Part shown: positions 15,582 through 24,186 of the stretch, in pieces
Layout: each line of letters opens with the position of its first letter
Numbering within the stretch: the stretch's first letter is position 1
Assembly (NCBI GenBank): GCA_964521425.1
Contig: CAZFRO010000002.1
Coordinates: 124,001 to 188,000, forward strand
Reading direction: 5' to 3'
Length of the DNA stretch: 64,000 bases
Source: Joyebacterum sp964521425
Lineage (GTDB): Bacteria; Joyebacterota; Joyebacteria; Joyebacterales; Joyebacteraceae
Program-made: the position numbers and the translations under genes
The notes under the pieces: generated by a model
What the model was told of the DNA's origin: nothing
The model's input: only the letters and a program-made list of their open reading frames with translations
Database searches by the model: none

Positions 15582-16250
15582 TTGTTCACCGGACTCGTAG
15601 AAGCGAAGGGAAAGCTCACGGCCGTGACACCGAGCGATGCGGGAGCGTCGATCACGGTGGCTTCGAGGCTAGGCAGAGAGCTCTCCGTTGGCGACAGCGT
15701 CGCCGTGAACGGAGTGTGTCTCACCGTCACAAGAAGAGCAGATGGGGATTTCACAGTCGATGTCGTTCAAGAGACCCTGGGGTTGACTACTCTCGCCGAC
15801 CTGAGACCCGGTGGCCTCGTCAATCTGGAGAGAGCCCTCAAGGTGGGCGACAGGTTCGGGGGACACATGGTCACAGGCCATGTGGACGGAAGAGGAACCG
15901 TGCTTGCCATGACACGCTCGGGAGAAGGGACTCTGCTCGTGAGTGAGCTTGATCAGGAGCTCCTCCGATACGTGGTTCCACGGGGGTCCATTGCCGTTGA
16001 CGGGATGAGTCTGACGGTCGCGAGCGTCGAAGGGCGGGCCGTCACGGTCGCCCTGATACCGGAGACCTTGCGTGCGACTGTGGCGGATGGCTATCGGAAA
16101 GGTTCCCAGGTGAACATAGAGACCGACATATTGGCGAAACACATAGAGAGGCTTCTGGAAGCTCGAACGGAACCTGCGACTCCTGAGGCAGCGAATGACA
16201 GAGACGGACTCACCATGGAGAGGCTCAGAGATCTTGGGCTCGTGGAGTGA
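15582..16250 (+). CDS. ribE: Riboflavin synthase, alpha subunit
   Basis: This 222-residue protein condenses two 6,7-dimethyl-8-ribityllumazines into riboflavin. It consists of two similar lumazine-binding barrels: the first contains SVAVNGVCLTV and the second GSIAVDGMSLTV. VTGHVDGRGTV lies between them. The start is TTG at 15582, with a perfect GGAGGT 7 bp upstream; the protein then begins (M)FTGLVEA, the family N-terminus. The ATG at 15567 would place residues over the ribosome-binding site and is rejected. The C-terminus runs slightly past the usual length, as far as the ribBA start. Confidence 0.95.
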   Translation: MFTGLVEAKGKLTAVTPSDAGASITVASRLGRELSVGDSVAVNGVCLTVTRRADGDFTVDVVQETLGLTTLADLRPGGLVNLERALKVGDRFGGHMVTGHVDGRGTVLAMTRSGEGTLLVSELDQELLRYVVPRGSIAVDGMSLTVASVEGRAVTVALIPETLRATVADGYRKGSQVNIETDILAKHIERLLEARTEPATPEAANDRDGLTMERLRDLGLVE

Positions 16251-16257
16251 ACGCGGC

Positions 16258-17565
16258 ATGAATGCACACAGGGCAATCGAGAGGGCGATCTCAGACATCA
16301 GAGACGGCAAGATGGTGATTGTCGTCGATGACGAGACGCGCGAGAACGAGGGCGACCTGATCATGGCGGCCGAGAAGGTCACACCTGCTGCGATCAATTT
16401 CATCGCACGCGAGGGACGCGGCCTCATATGTGTCCCGATGACGGGGGAACGTCTGGACGAACTGGATCTGCACCCGATGGTCGCCGACAATACATCGCTG
16501 ATGAGCACTGCTTTTGCCGTATCAGTCGATGCGGTGAAGGGAACCACAACCGGGATATCCGCTCACGATCGCGCTGTGACCGTGCAGGCTATGGTGGCTT
16601 CGGAGACCCGCGCGGCCGACCTCGCGCGGCCCGGTCACGTGTTCCCACTTCGTGCGGCTGCAGGTGGTGTGCTGAGGCGTGCGGGTCACACGGAGGCTGC
16701 GGTGGATCTCGCCAGGCTCGCCGGTCTCAAGCCGGCCGGCATTCTCTGTGAGGTTATGAGTGGCGATGGCAGCATGGCTCGGCTTCCGGAGCTTCGAGAG
16801 ATGGCAGAGCGCTTCGATCTCTTGCTCGTGAGCATCGAGGATCTCATTAGTTACCGCCAGCGAACGGAGAAGCTCGTGCGTCGAGTGGTGATGACGAAGC
16901 TACCCACCCGCTACGGCGAGTTTGACCTGTATCTGTATGAGAATGACATCGACGACCACGAACATCTGGCTCTGGTACGAGGGACACCGGGACCCAAACG
17001 CGATGCTCTCGTCCGTGTTCACTCGGAGTGCCTGACCGGGGATGTGTTCGGTTCCGGGCGGTGCGACTGCGGAGACCAGCTTCACGCGGCGCTCAAGATG
17101 ATCGATCGCGAGGGTGAAGGCGTCCTTCTCTACATGCGACAGGAGGGTCGTGGAATAGGCCTCGGTAACAAGCTCAGGGCTTACGAGCTGCAGGACAAGG
17201 GCCGCGACACCGTGCAGGCGAACGAGGAACTGGGGTTCGCGGCTGATCTGAGGGACTATGGGATCGGGGCGCAGATCCTCGCTGATCTGGGGATCGGTGG
17301 CATCAGGCTGATGACCAATAACCCGAAGAAGATCGTGGGTCTTGAAGGCCACGGTCTCAGAATCGTCGAGCGCGTCCCGATAGAGATCCCGCCCACAGCA
17401 CGCAATCGCCACTATCTGGCGACCAAGCGTGACAAGTTGGGGCATTATCTCCAGGTAGACGTGTGCGAAGACACGGCACCAGAGCGGAGCCACCCAGAGG
17501 GTGACAGCAGCGCTCAAGCCGGGCTGGCGGTTGCCGCAAACTCCAAGGAGGGAAGTGATGAGTAG
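16258..17565 (+). CDS. ribBA: 3,4-dihydroxy-2-butanone 4-phosphate synthase / GTP cyclohydrolase II
   Basis: This is a 435-residue bifunctional enzyme. The RibB half (about residues 1-205) has the acidic loop DDETRENEGDLIMAAE, GLICVPM, HDRAVTVQAM and RRAGHTEAAVDLARLAG. The RibA half has the zinc cysteines HSECLTGDVFGSGRCDCG, then RQEGRGIGLGNKLRAY and NEELGFAADLRDYGIGAQIL. Together they supply both starting branches of riboflavin synthesis. ATG 16258 starts the conserved IERAISDIRDGKMV region, with a GGAG about 10 bp upstream. The C-terminal tail overlaps ribH by 8 bp. Confidence 0.97.
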   Translation: MNAHRAIERAISDIRDGKMVIVVDDETRENEGDLIMAAEKVTPAAINFIAREGRGLICVPMTGERLDELDLHPMVADNTSLMSTAFAVSVDAVKGTTTGISAHDRAVTVQAMVASETRAADLARPGHVFPLRAAAGGVLRRAGHTEAAVDLARLAGLKPAGILCEVMSGDGSMARLPELREMAERFDLLLVSIEDLISYRQRTEKLVRRVVMTKLPTRYGEFDLYLYENDIDDHEHLALVRGTPGPKRDALVRVHSECLTGDVFGSGRCDCGDQLHAALKMIDREGEGVLLYMRQEGRGIGLGNKLRAYELQDKGRDTVQANEELGFAADLRDYGIGAQILADLGIGGIRLMTNNPKKIVGLEGHGLRIVERVPIEIPPTARNRHYLATKRDKLGHYLQVDVCEDTAPERSHPEGDSSAQAGLAVAANSKEGSDE

Positions 17566-18025
17566 GGTGTACGAGGGACACATCACCGGTGAAGGACGGA
17601 AGATCGGGATCGTCGTGTCACGCTTCAACGAGTTCATCTCCGGCCGTCTGCTAGAGGGCGCGATGGACTGTCTCAGACGACACGGTGTCGACGATGAGAA
17701 GATCTCCATCGCATGGGTGCCGGGCGCGTTCGACATACCCGCCGTCGCAAAGAGAATGGGTGACTCAGGCGCCTACGATGGAGTAGTATGCCTTGGTGCA
17801 GTCATCCGAGGCGCGACCCCGCACTTCGACTACGTTGCCTCAGAGGTTGCGAAGGGCGTTGCTCAGGCCGGAATGCAGTCGGGTGTCCCGACTGTATTCG
17901 GTGTGATCACAGCCGACAGCCTCGAGCAGGCGATCGAGCGTGCTGGGAGCAAGGCCGGCAATCGCGGGTACGACGCCGCACTTGCGGCCCTGGAGCTGGC
18001 CGATCTCTACGTAAGGATGGGGTAG
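17558..18025 (+). CDS. ribH: 6,7-dimethyl-8-ribityllumazine synthase
   Basis: This 155-residue protein joins the RibA- and RibB-derived intermediates to form lumazine. Family motifs are IGIVVSRFNEFIS, VPGAFDIPAVAKRM, CLGAVIRGATPHFDYVASEVAKG and PTVFGVITADSLEQAIERAGSKAGNRGYDAAL. AAGGAGGG lies 5 bp before the ATG at 17558 inside the end of ribBA, so translation is probably coupled. nusB begins one base after its stop. Confidence 0.97.
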   Translation: MSRVYEGHITGEGRKIGIVVSRFNEFISGRLLEGAMDCLRRHGVDDEKISIAWVPGAFDIPAVAKRMGDSGAYDGVVCLGAVIRGATPHFDYVASEVAKGVAQAGMQSGVPTVFGVITADSLEQAIERAGSKAGNRGYDAALAALELADLYVRMG

Positions 18026-18026
18026 A

Positions 18027-18467
18027 GTGCCCGACGAGAAGCACCCGAGCGGAGGAAAGCGGAGAGAGGGACGCGAGCTGGCCCTCAAGCTCCTCTATAG
18101 CGAGGAGCTGACGGGACTCTCAAACGGCTCCATTCCCGGGCTTCACGAGGCCAGGGAGAGGGCCCTCTCCTTCTCGACGGCTCTCGTGAAGGGGGTGCGT
18201 GAGCACCTCTCCGAGATTGACGGGGCGATAGCCGCGGCGAGCGAGCATTGGGAGATAGGCCGAATGGGAGCCGTCGACCGCACCATTCTGCGGATCGGCG
18301 TCTTCGAACTTCTGTTTCTCCCGGACAACCCCGTGGCAGTCGTTATCAACGAGGCAGTCGGTATCGCCCGCAAGTACAGCTCGGATGAGTGCGGACGCTT
18401 CGTGAACGGTGTCCTCGATCACATCGCACGAGAAGCCAGGGGAGGCGAGTGCGCTACGTCATCCTAA
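18027..18467 (+). CDS. nusB: Transcription antitermination factor NusB
   Basis: This 146-residue all-alpha protein has the NusB landmarks GRELALKLLYS near the start, WEIGRMGAVDRTILRIGVFELLF in the middle and VVINEAVGIARKYSSDECGRFVNGVLDHIA at the end. It pairs with S10 on boxA RNA during rRNA transcription. The start is GTG at 18027 with AGGATGGGG upstream. The ribH-nusB linkage is common in bacteria. Confidence 0.95.
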   Translation: MPDEKHPSGGKRREGRELALKLLYSEELTGLSNGSIPGLHEARERALSFSTALVKGVREHLSEIDGAIAAASEHWEIGRMGAVDRTILRIGVFELLFLPDNPVAVVINEAVGIARKYSSDECGRFVNGVLDHIAREARGGECATSS

Positions 18468-19174
18468 GCGACATCCACGCAAATCATGAGGCCCTGACGG
18501 CCGTTCTCGACAGAGCCAAAGATCTCGCCGTCGATCGCTATATCTGCCTCGGCGACATCGTTGGCTACGGAGCTTCTCCCGAGGCGGCCGTTGAGCTTGT
18601 CAGGGAACTCGATCCAATCGTGGTTCTGGGCAATCATGACAGCGCCGTTCTGAACGAGAGAGAGGCGTTCGCCTTCAACCGTCAGGCGAGGGATGCCGTG
18701 TCGTGGACACATTCGCACCTGTCGGAGGAGTCGAGGGTGTACCTCGGAACCCTCCCACTGGTCCAGAGGGTCGACTCGATCCTGTGTGTTCACGCCTCAC
18801 CACTCAGGCCCGCGAAGTGGTCATATCTCCTGAATGCCGCTGCGACCGTGAACCAGTTCACAGCTTTCAGCGAGCAACTGTGTCTTGTGGGCCACTCCCA
18901 CTGCCCCCTCATTGTGAAGATGACGGAGCACGGTCCGACTGAACTCAAGGGACCGACGGAGTGGCTGGCGGTCGACGGACGCTACATCATCAATGTAGGC
19001 AGTGTCGGGCAGCCACGTGACGGCGATCCGCGCGCTGCCTTCGGCCTTCTCGATTCGGATGATGGAGTCATCACAGTCCTGAGGGCTGAGTACGACGCGG
19101 CCGCGGCACGGGAGCGCATCATCAGTGCGGGTCTGCCGACGCTCCTGGGCGACAGGCTCCTGGACGGAAGCTGA
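18449..19174 (+). CDS. Metallophosphoesterase (calcineurin-like)
   Basis: This 241-residue protein has the full dimetal site: SDIHANHEAL, CLGDIVGYG, VVLGNHDSAV, a late GHSHCPLI and a closing NVGSVGQPRDGDPRAAF. It belongs to the small YfcE-like or diadenosine-tetraphosphatase-like branch of the family. The substrate cannot be read from sequence. The start is GTG at 18449 with GGGGAGG 5 bp upstream, overlapping nusB by 19 bp. Confidence 0.85.
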   Translation: MRYVILSDIHANHEALTAVLDRAKDLAVDRYICLGDIVGYGASPEAAVELVRELDPIVVLGNHDSAVLNEREAFAFNRQARDAVSWTHSHLSEESRVYLGTLPLVQRVDSILCVHASPLRPAKWSYLLNAAATVNQFTAFSEQLCLVGHSHCPLIVKMTEHGPTELKGPTEWLAVDGRYIINVGSVGQPRDGDPRAAFGLLDSDDGVITVLRAEYDAAAARERIISAGLPTLLGDRLLDGS

Positions 19175-19194
19175 CATATTCAAGGGACACGAGT

Positions 19195-20079
19195 ATGATC
19201 ACGGTGAGCGTCGGCATCATGGCCTACAACGAGGAGCGCAACATCGAGCGCCTCCTCGAGGCACTCACAGAGCAGCGACTCGAGAGAATCGCGATCCGCC
19301 AGATCATCGTGGTTTCGAGCGGGTCGACCGACCGCACCGATGAGTTCGTGGCGAAGTGGGCCAAGCGTGACTCGCGGGTCCAGCTGGTGGTGCAATCGGA
19401 GCGCAGGGGGAAGTCCTCGGCCATCAACCTCTTTCTCGAGATGGCGGAGGCGGATGTGTTCGTGCTCGAAAGCGGCGACACCATTCCGGCCCCTGACTGC
19501 GTCGAACGGATGGTTGCACCGTTCGAGGATCCCGGCGTTGGGATGACGGGAGGGCGTCCGACCCCCGTGGACGATCCCAATACCTTCATGGGATTCGTAG
19601 TCCACATGCTCTGGCGCCTGCACCACAAACTGGCGCTCAAGTCGCCGAAGCTGGGTGAGATGGTCGCGTTCAGGTCTTTCGTCGAGCGGATTCCCCCTGA
19701 GAGTGCGGTCGACGAGGCGAGCATCGAGGCGGTTGTTACGGATCGCGGATTGCGGCTCGCCTATGTGCCGGAGGCGATCGTCTACAACAAGGGCGCATCG
19801 ACGGTTGGCGATTTTCTGAAGCAGCGGCGGCGGATCTACGCGGGGCACCTCTGGCTTGAACGGGTGCAATCGTACAGCGTGTCGACCAAGAACGTCGGCG
19901 GGATATTCGGGGTGCTCCTGGACGATCTTGAGTGGCGCCCGAGAAGCGTCGCCTGGACGATCGGTGGTATATGGCTCGAGTTCGTCGGTCGGATGCTCGG
20001 CGTAGTCGATTACCGTGTTCTCAAGAGGAACCCCTACACCTGGGAAGTTGCCGAATCGACGAAGGACCTGGGAGCGTGA
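19195..20079 (+). CDS. Family 2 glycosyltransferase
   Basis: This 294-residue GT-A enzyme starts TVSVGIMAYNEERNIERLL, with IIVVSSGSTDRTDEF for nucleotide-sugar binding and LESGD in place of the usual DxD. No strong transmembrane helix is visible, although the C-terminal 60 residues are amphipathic. It opens a five-gene block (glycosyltransferase, radical SAM, DUF362, methyltransferase, flippase). The sugar and acceptor are unknown. Confidence 0.85.
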   Translation: MITVSVGIMAYNEERNIERLLEALTEQRLERIAIRQIIVVSSGSTDRTDEFVAKWAKRDSRVQLVVQSERRGKSSAINLFLEMAEADVFVLESGDTIPAPDCVERMVAPFEDPGVGMTGGRPTPVDDPNTFMGFVVHMLWRLHHKLALKSPKLGEMVAFRSFVERIPPESAVDEASIEAVVTDRGLRLAYVPEAIVYNKGASTVGDFLKQRRRIYAGHLWLERVQSYSVSTKNVGGIFGVLLDDLEWRPRSVAWTIGGIWLEFVGRMLGVVDYRVLKRNPYTWEVAESTKDLGA

Positions 20080-20083
20080 TGAC

Positions 20084-21181
20084 ATGCTGAGGCTCCTGAC
20101 ATCTATACCGCTCTATCACTCCATGAGGCGCACAGGTCGGCCTCGGCTACTGCCACTCAATCTCACGGTCAGCGTGACCTACCGATGTAACTCGCGGTGC
20201 CTCACCTGCAATGTCTACGACAGGAAGGCAGACGAGTTCACGGTGGAGGAGTTCGACCACACATTCGCCTCGCTCGGAAGGGCCCCCTACTGGTTCACGA
20301 TGAGCGGTGGCGAGCCGTTCCTTCGAAGAGACCTGGTCGATATCTGCGAGAGCGCATGGCGGCGCACGCACCCTGCCATAATCAATATCCCGACGAACGG
20401 GATACTGACGGACCGAATCCCCTCCATGGTCGAGGACATTGCGGCGCGCTGTCGGGGGACCAAGGTGATCGTCAACCTCTCTCTTGATGAGATTGGGGAG
20501 CGGCATGATGCAATCAGGGGGGTGCCCGGCAATTTCGAGAAGGCGCTCTCAACCTATGAGGCTCTGAGGAAGCTCAGGGCTGACAACCTGACGCTCGGTA
20601 TACACACGGTAATCTCAGTGCACAACGTTGAGCGTCTCCCGGAGATCTACCGATACATGACGGGGGAACTCGCGCCGGACTCATTCATAACGGAGATAGC
20701 GGAGGAACGAGTCGAGCTTGAGACCATCGGAACCGGTGTCACGCCCAAGCCAGACGACTATGCGGCGGCAGTTGATTTCCTGACCGCGAGACTCCATGAG
20801 CAGGAGTTCCGTGGGATATCGCGCGTCACGCAGTCATTCCGCGCACGCTACTACGGGCTGGTGAAGGGCTTTCTCGAAGAGCATCGCCAGATCATTCCGT
20901 GCTACGCTGGATTCGCGTCCGGACAGATAGCGCCCGACGGCGATGTCTGGTTCTGCTGTATCGAAGCGAAATCCGTCGGGAATCTCCGCGACGCGGGCTA
21001 CGATTTCCCTTCTATCTGGTTCGGCGAGCGTGCCCGGGAGTTGAGAAAGCGAGTGCGGACGGGGGCCTGCTCCTGCCCGCTGGCGAACGCGGCCTACACT
21101 AATATGCTGATGCACGTTCCGACGCTCACGGGGGTGGCTCTGGAGATCGCGACACGACAGCCACCGGGCGGGAGAGGATAG
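20084..21181 (+). CDS. Radical SAM protein with C-terminal cysteine cluster
   Basis: This 365-residue protein has the radical SAM motif CNSRCLTC (CxxxCxxC) at about residues 33-40, followed by a WFTMSGGEPFLRRD glycine motif and NIPTNGIL. The C-terminal third has a SPASM/twitch-like series (CYAGFASGQIAPDGDVWFCC and CSCPLANA), suggesting extra iron-sulfur ligands. Such enzymes modify peptides, lipids or sugars; the substrate is not evident. GGGAG precedes the ATG at 20084, which begins MLRLLTSIPLYHSM. The placement suggests action on the same lipid or glycan as its neighbours. Confidence 0.85.
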   Translation: MLRLLTSIPLYHSMRRTGRPRLLPLNLTVSVTYRCNSRCLTCNVYDRKADEFTVEEFDHTFASLGRAPYWFTMSGGEPFLRRDLVDICESAWRRTHPAIINIPTNGILTDRIPSMVEDIAARCRGTKVIVNLSLDEIGERHDAIRGVPGNFEKALSTYEALRKLRADNLTLGIHTVISVHNVERLPEIYRYMTGELAPDSFITEIAEERVELETIGTGVTPKPDDYAAAVDFLTARLHEQEFRGISRVTQSFRARYYGLVKGFLEEHRQIIPCYAGFASGQIAPDGDVWFCCIEAKSVGNLRDAGYDFPSIWFGERARELRKRVRTGACSCPLANAAYTNMLMHVPTLTGVALEIATRQPPGGRG

Positions 21182-21193
21182 GCAGGGGGACTG

Positions 21194-22333
21194 ATGGCGG
21201 TCTTTCTCAAGGAGATACGAAAGTACCGGGTTTCGGAGATCGTCGCCGCTCTTGAGAGCGCAGCGGATTACCTCGGCCTGGATCTCTCGGAGCGACGGAC
21301 GGCTCTCATCAAGCCGAACCTGGTGACAGGCAAGAGCCCCAGGTCAGCGGTCGTAACACACCCCAGCGTTACCGAGGCGGTGATCGTCTTTCTGAGGGAG
21401 CGCGGTATCACGGACATAACGATCGCGGACGGGCCGGGCATAGGTCTGGACTCGGAGTGGGTGTTTGAGAAGTCCGGGTACACGGCGCTCGCCCGGAGGC
21501 TCGATGTCCCCCTCGTGTGCTTCAACGATCTACCGAGAAGAGCGAGGACATGGAAATACGGGGAGATAGGCGTGCCTGAGCTCCTGGAGGATGTGGATCT
21601 CTATGTAAACATCCCGAAGCTCAAGACGCACGGCTACTCGACGATAACGCTTTCAATCAAGAACCACAAAGGGATGCTGTCGCAGGAGGACAAGAAGCTC
21701 GATCATCAGCTTGGGCTGCACGATCCGCTTGTCCAGCAGGCGAAGCTAAGACCCGCCGATCTGATCGTGCTGGACGGGATAGTCGGGCTTGAGGGCGACG
21801 GTCCCCTGAACGGGCGCCCGATTCGATCCGGCGTCTTCGCCGTGTCGACCAACATGCTCGAGCTGGACGCCGCGGCGGCACGACTGGCAGGTTTCGATCC
21901 GCTTGAGATAGCGCACCTGAGGATTGCCGCGGAAGAGGGTCTTGGTACGCTCAACCCGGAGCTCCTGGGAAGCGCGCCCACGCATTCATTTGAACGCGCG
22001 AATGAGGAGTTCGGGCGTGTCGCCAACATCTACTCCTGGCGTGATCCTACGGCATGTTCCATGTGCATCGACTCGTTCAGTGGCGCCGTCTCACTCTCCG
22101 TGAAGGACCCTAGGAACTGGTTCTCCCTGGCGCCGAAACTCCTCTACTGGGGACTCATCGGCAAGCTCCATATTCTTCAGGGACGACAGGCGGTGCTTCC
22201 GGAGGCCAGGGGGAAGGTCATCTGCTTCGGGAAGTGCACGCGCGACATGGCGAAGAGAGAGGGACTGGTTCACGTGGCCGGCTGTCCGCCGACGGCGCAG
22301 GAAGTGGCGAAGACTCTCAGAAGGGAACTCTAA
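21194..22333 (+). CDS. DUF362 family protein
   Basis: This 379-residue protein has the DUF362 core: ALIKPNLVTGKSPRSAVVTHPSVTEAVI, ADGPG and VNIPKLKTHGYSTITLSIKNHKGML. Its second half has cysteines in CSMC, CFGKC and GCPPT that could hold an iron-sulfur cluster, but there is no separate ferredoxin domain. The reaction is unknown for the family. AGGGGG lies 4-5 bp before the ATG. It is packed between a radical SAM enzyme and a methyltransferase, hinting at a shared redox or methylation pathway. Confidence 0.85.
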   Translation: MAVFLKEIRKYRVSEIVAALESAADYLGLDLSERRTALIKPNLVTGKSPRSAVVTHPSVTEAVIVFLRERGITDITIADGPGIGLDSEWVFEKSGYTALARRLDVPLVCFNDLPRRARTWKYGEIGVPELLEDVDLYVNIPKLKTHGYSTITLSIKNHKGMLSQEDKKLDHQLGLHDPLVQQAKLRPADLIVLDGIVGLEGDGPLNGRPIRSGVFAVSTNMLELDAAAARLAGFDPLEIAHLRIAAEEGLGTLNPELLGSAPTHSFERANEEFGRVANIYSWRDPTACSMCIDSFSGAVSLSVKDPRNWFSLAPKLLYWGLIGKLHILQGRQAVLPEARGKVICFGKCTRDMAKREGLVHVAGCPPTAQEVAKTLRREL

Positions 22334-22335
22334 GC

Positions 22336-23178
22336 ATGCCGGCCGTCGACAGAGACACGGGACTCGGAACGACGTATGAGCGTCTGGCGGTTGCCATGAT
22401 GCTGGAACGCTTCGCAGAGCGCTATCAGGTGGACTCGGTCCTTGAGGGACCAAGTGATGGGATAACCGGAATCCGAGGGCTGAACAGTATCCCACTTGCG
22501 CAGGCCGGAGCCGAAGTTGAACTCCTCCTCGGCGATCCGGACGAGGTGGTGCTCGCGGAGAGCATCTGGGCCAACCTGAATCTCACGAATCGTGCGAAGA
22601 TACGCCACGCCGCGGACGGGACGCTCGGTGTGGCGCCGAGGTCCTTCGACCTAGTCTGGAATTTCAACGCCGTGCCACAGGTCCCGGAGCCCGGGCGGCT
22701 CATCGAGGAGATGTGCCGCGCGAGCAAGCGGTTCGTGATGCTCTATGTCTCTAACACGCTGAACTACGGATTCGGTATCCATAGGCTACATCATATCGTG
22801 GCGCGGGACCCGTGGAGTCACGGTGAGATAGCCGCAATGAACACGAAGATGATAGCGGGGCATCTCGACCGACAGGGCTTCCGTGTGATCGAGAGGACCG
22901 TCGTGGACACCCCCTGGTGGCCGGACATAGACTCGCCCATCGAGGAGGTAGCAGCGACATTCCTCCCATTCCTGAAACGCTTCGTCAGTGCGTCGAAGCG
23001 TTTGGAACACTACACCTGGAGGTCCGACAGCCTGCCGTATTTCGATCCGGACAAGCGAGCGGAACTCCTGCGCGAGATAGGGAAGCACTTCGCCATCGAG
23101 CACGCCCGGTGCTTCCCGCTCCGGATCCTATTCGCGCATCACCGCGGGATCATCGCTGTCAGAAAGGACGGGTCTTGA
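22336..23178 (+). CDS. SAM-dependent methyltransferase-like protein
   Basis: This 280-residue protein has the class I methyltransferase outline: SVLEGPSDGI at motif I, a following VELLLGDPDEV strand, FDLVWNFNAVPQVPEPGRLIEEM at motif IV and RFVMLYVSNTLNYG after it. Motif I is degenerate (GPSDGI instead of DxGxGxG), so activity is uncertain. The ATG at 22336 starts two bases after the DUF362 stop. Confidence 0.65.
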   Translation: MPAVDRDTGLGTTYERLAVAMMLERFAERYQVDSVLEGPSDGITGIRGLNSIPLAQAGAEVELLLGDPDEVVLAESIWANLNLTNRAKIRHAADGTLGVAPRSFDLVWNFNAVPQVPEPGRLIEEMCRASKRFVMLYVSNTLNYGFGIHRLHHIVARDPWSHGEIAAMNTKMIAGHLDRQGFRVIERTVVDTPWWPDIDSPIEEVAATFLPFLKRFVSASKRLEHYTWRSDSLPYFDPDKRAELLREIGKHFAIEHARCFPLRILFAHHRGIIAVRKDGS

Positions 23179-24179
23179 GCAACCGCGCAAAGATAGCGCT
23201 GGCGCTCCTTGCCGGGGCGCTCCTTCTCTTTCTCGCCCTCCGAGGCGTTGATCTTGGCCGTGTACGCGACGTCATGGGTCAGGCGAGTCCACCCATCATC
23301 GTCATCGCACTCTTTGTCTATCTGAGCGCATACTTCGTCAGGAGTCTCAGATGGCGGCTGATCCTCAAGCCCATCCAGCCCATCACCGTATCCGAATCGT
23401 TCGCGATGCTGATGGCCGGCTACTTCCTGAACTACATCATTCCGATACGCGCTGGTGAGGTTGCCAAGTCGTTCTTTCTGAAGCGACTCAAAGGGCTGCC
23501 GATAGCCGCGAGCCTCCCGACGGTCTTTCTCGACAAGCTCCTCGAACTCTTCTCCATCCTGCTTGTAGTAGTTATGGTGCCTGTTCTGTCGGTCCGCCTG
23601 TCGGGATCGTTGACGTCGCTCATAGTGGCGGTGGTGACGGTCTTTGTGGTAGCCGTCGGGCTCCTGACTCTGGCCGTGAGAAACGGCGAGAGGACAGCTC
23701 GGATAGTCACACGCATGTTCTCATGGCTTCCAACAAGGCTCCACGATCGTCTGTCCTTATGGATCAGCCTCTTCGTTGACGGACTGAGCGTGGCCAAAGC
23801 GAACGCGCGGGCTCTCTGGTCGCTTCTGGCTCTCACCGGCGGGGCAGTCATGCTTGATGCGCTCTATTTCTTCCTGATGTTTCGCGCCTTCTCCATCGAT
23901 GTCGCTTTCCCAACCGTCCTCTTCGGGTATACTCTCATATCGCTCTCGTACATCTTCCCGACACCGCCGGCACAGATAGGCTACAACGAGGCTATCATGG
24001 GGCTCATATTCGCCGGCGGCCTCGGGATGGCGCGCGCCGAGGTCACGGCCCTCATGTTGGTGGCGCATGTTCTCACTGGTCTTCTTGTCACGGGCGTCGG
24101 TCTCGCATCGTTTGCGACGATGAGCATCAGGGTGACTGAGAGCTTCCGACGGATCGGGGACAACCTGGAGGGAGGGTAG
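23175..24179 (+). CDS. Lysylphosphatidylglycerol synthase-type flippase (YbhN/UPF0104)
   Basis: This 334-residue membrane protein has about eight hydrophobic segments and the family motifs VRSLRWRLILKP, GYFLNYIIPIRAGEVAKSFFLKR and IFPTPPAQIGYNEA. It corresponds to the integral-membrane flippase domain without the C-terminal lysyl-transferase domain. It probably moves a lipid or lipid-linked product made by its operon neighbours. The start is TTG at 23175, overlapping the previous stop, with AAGGA 7 bp upstream. Confidence 0.8.
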   Translation: MSNRAKIALALLAGALLLFLALRGVDLGRVRDVMGQASPPIIVIALFVYLSAYFVRSLRWRLILKPIQPITVSESFAMLMAGYFLNYIIPIRAGEVAKSFFLKRLKGLPIAASLPTVFLDKLLELFSILLVVVMVPVLSVRLSGSLTSLIVAVVTVFVVAVGLLTLAVRNGERTARIVTRMFSWLPTRLHDRLSLWISLFVDGLSVAKANARALWSLLALTGGAVMLDALYFFLMFRAFSIDVAFPTVLFGYTLISLSYIFPTPPAQIGYNEAIMGLIFAGGLGMARAEVTALMLVAHVLTGLLVTGVGLASFATMSIRVTESFRRIGDNLEGG

Positions 24180-24186
24180 AGGGAGA

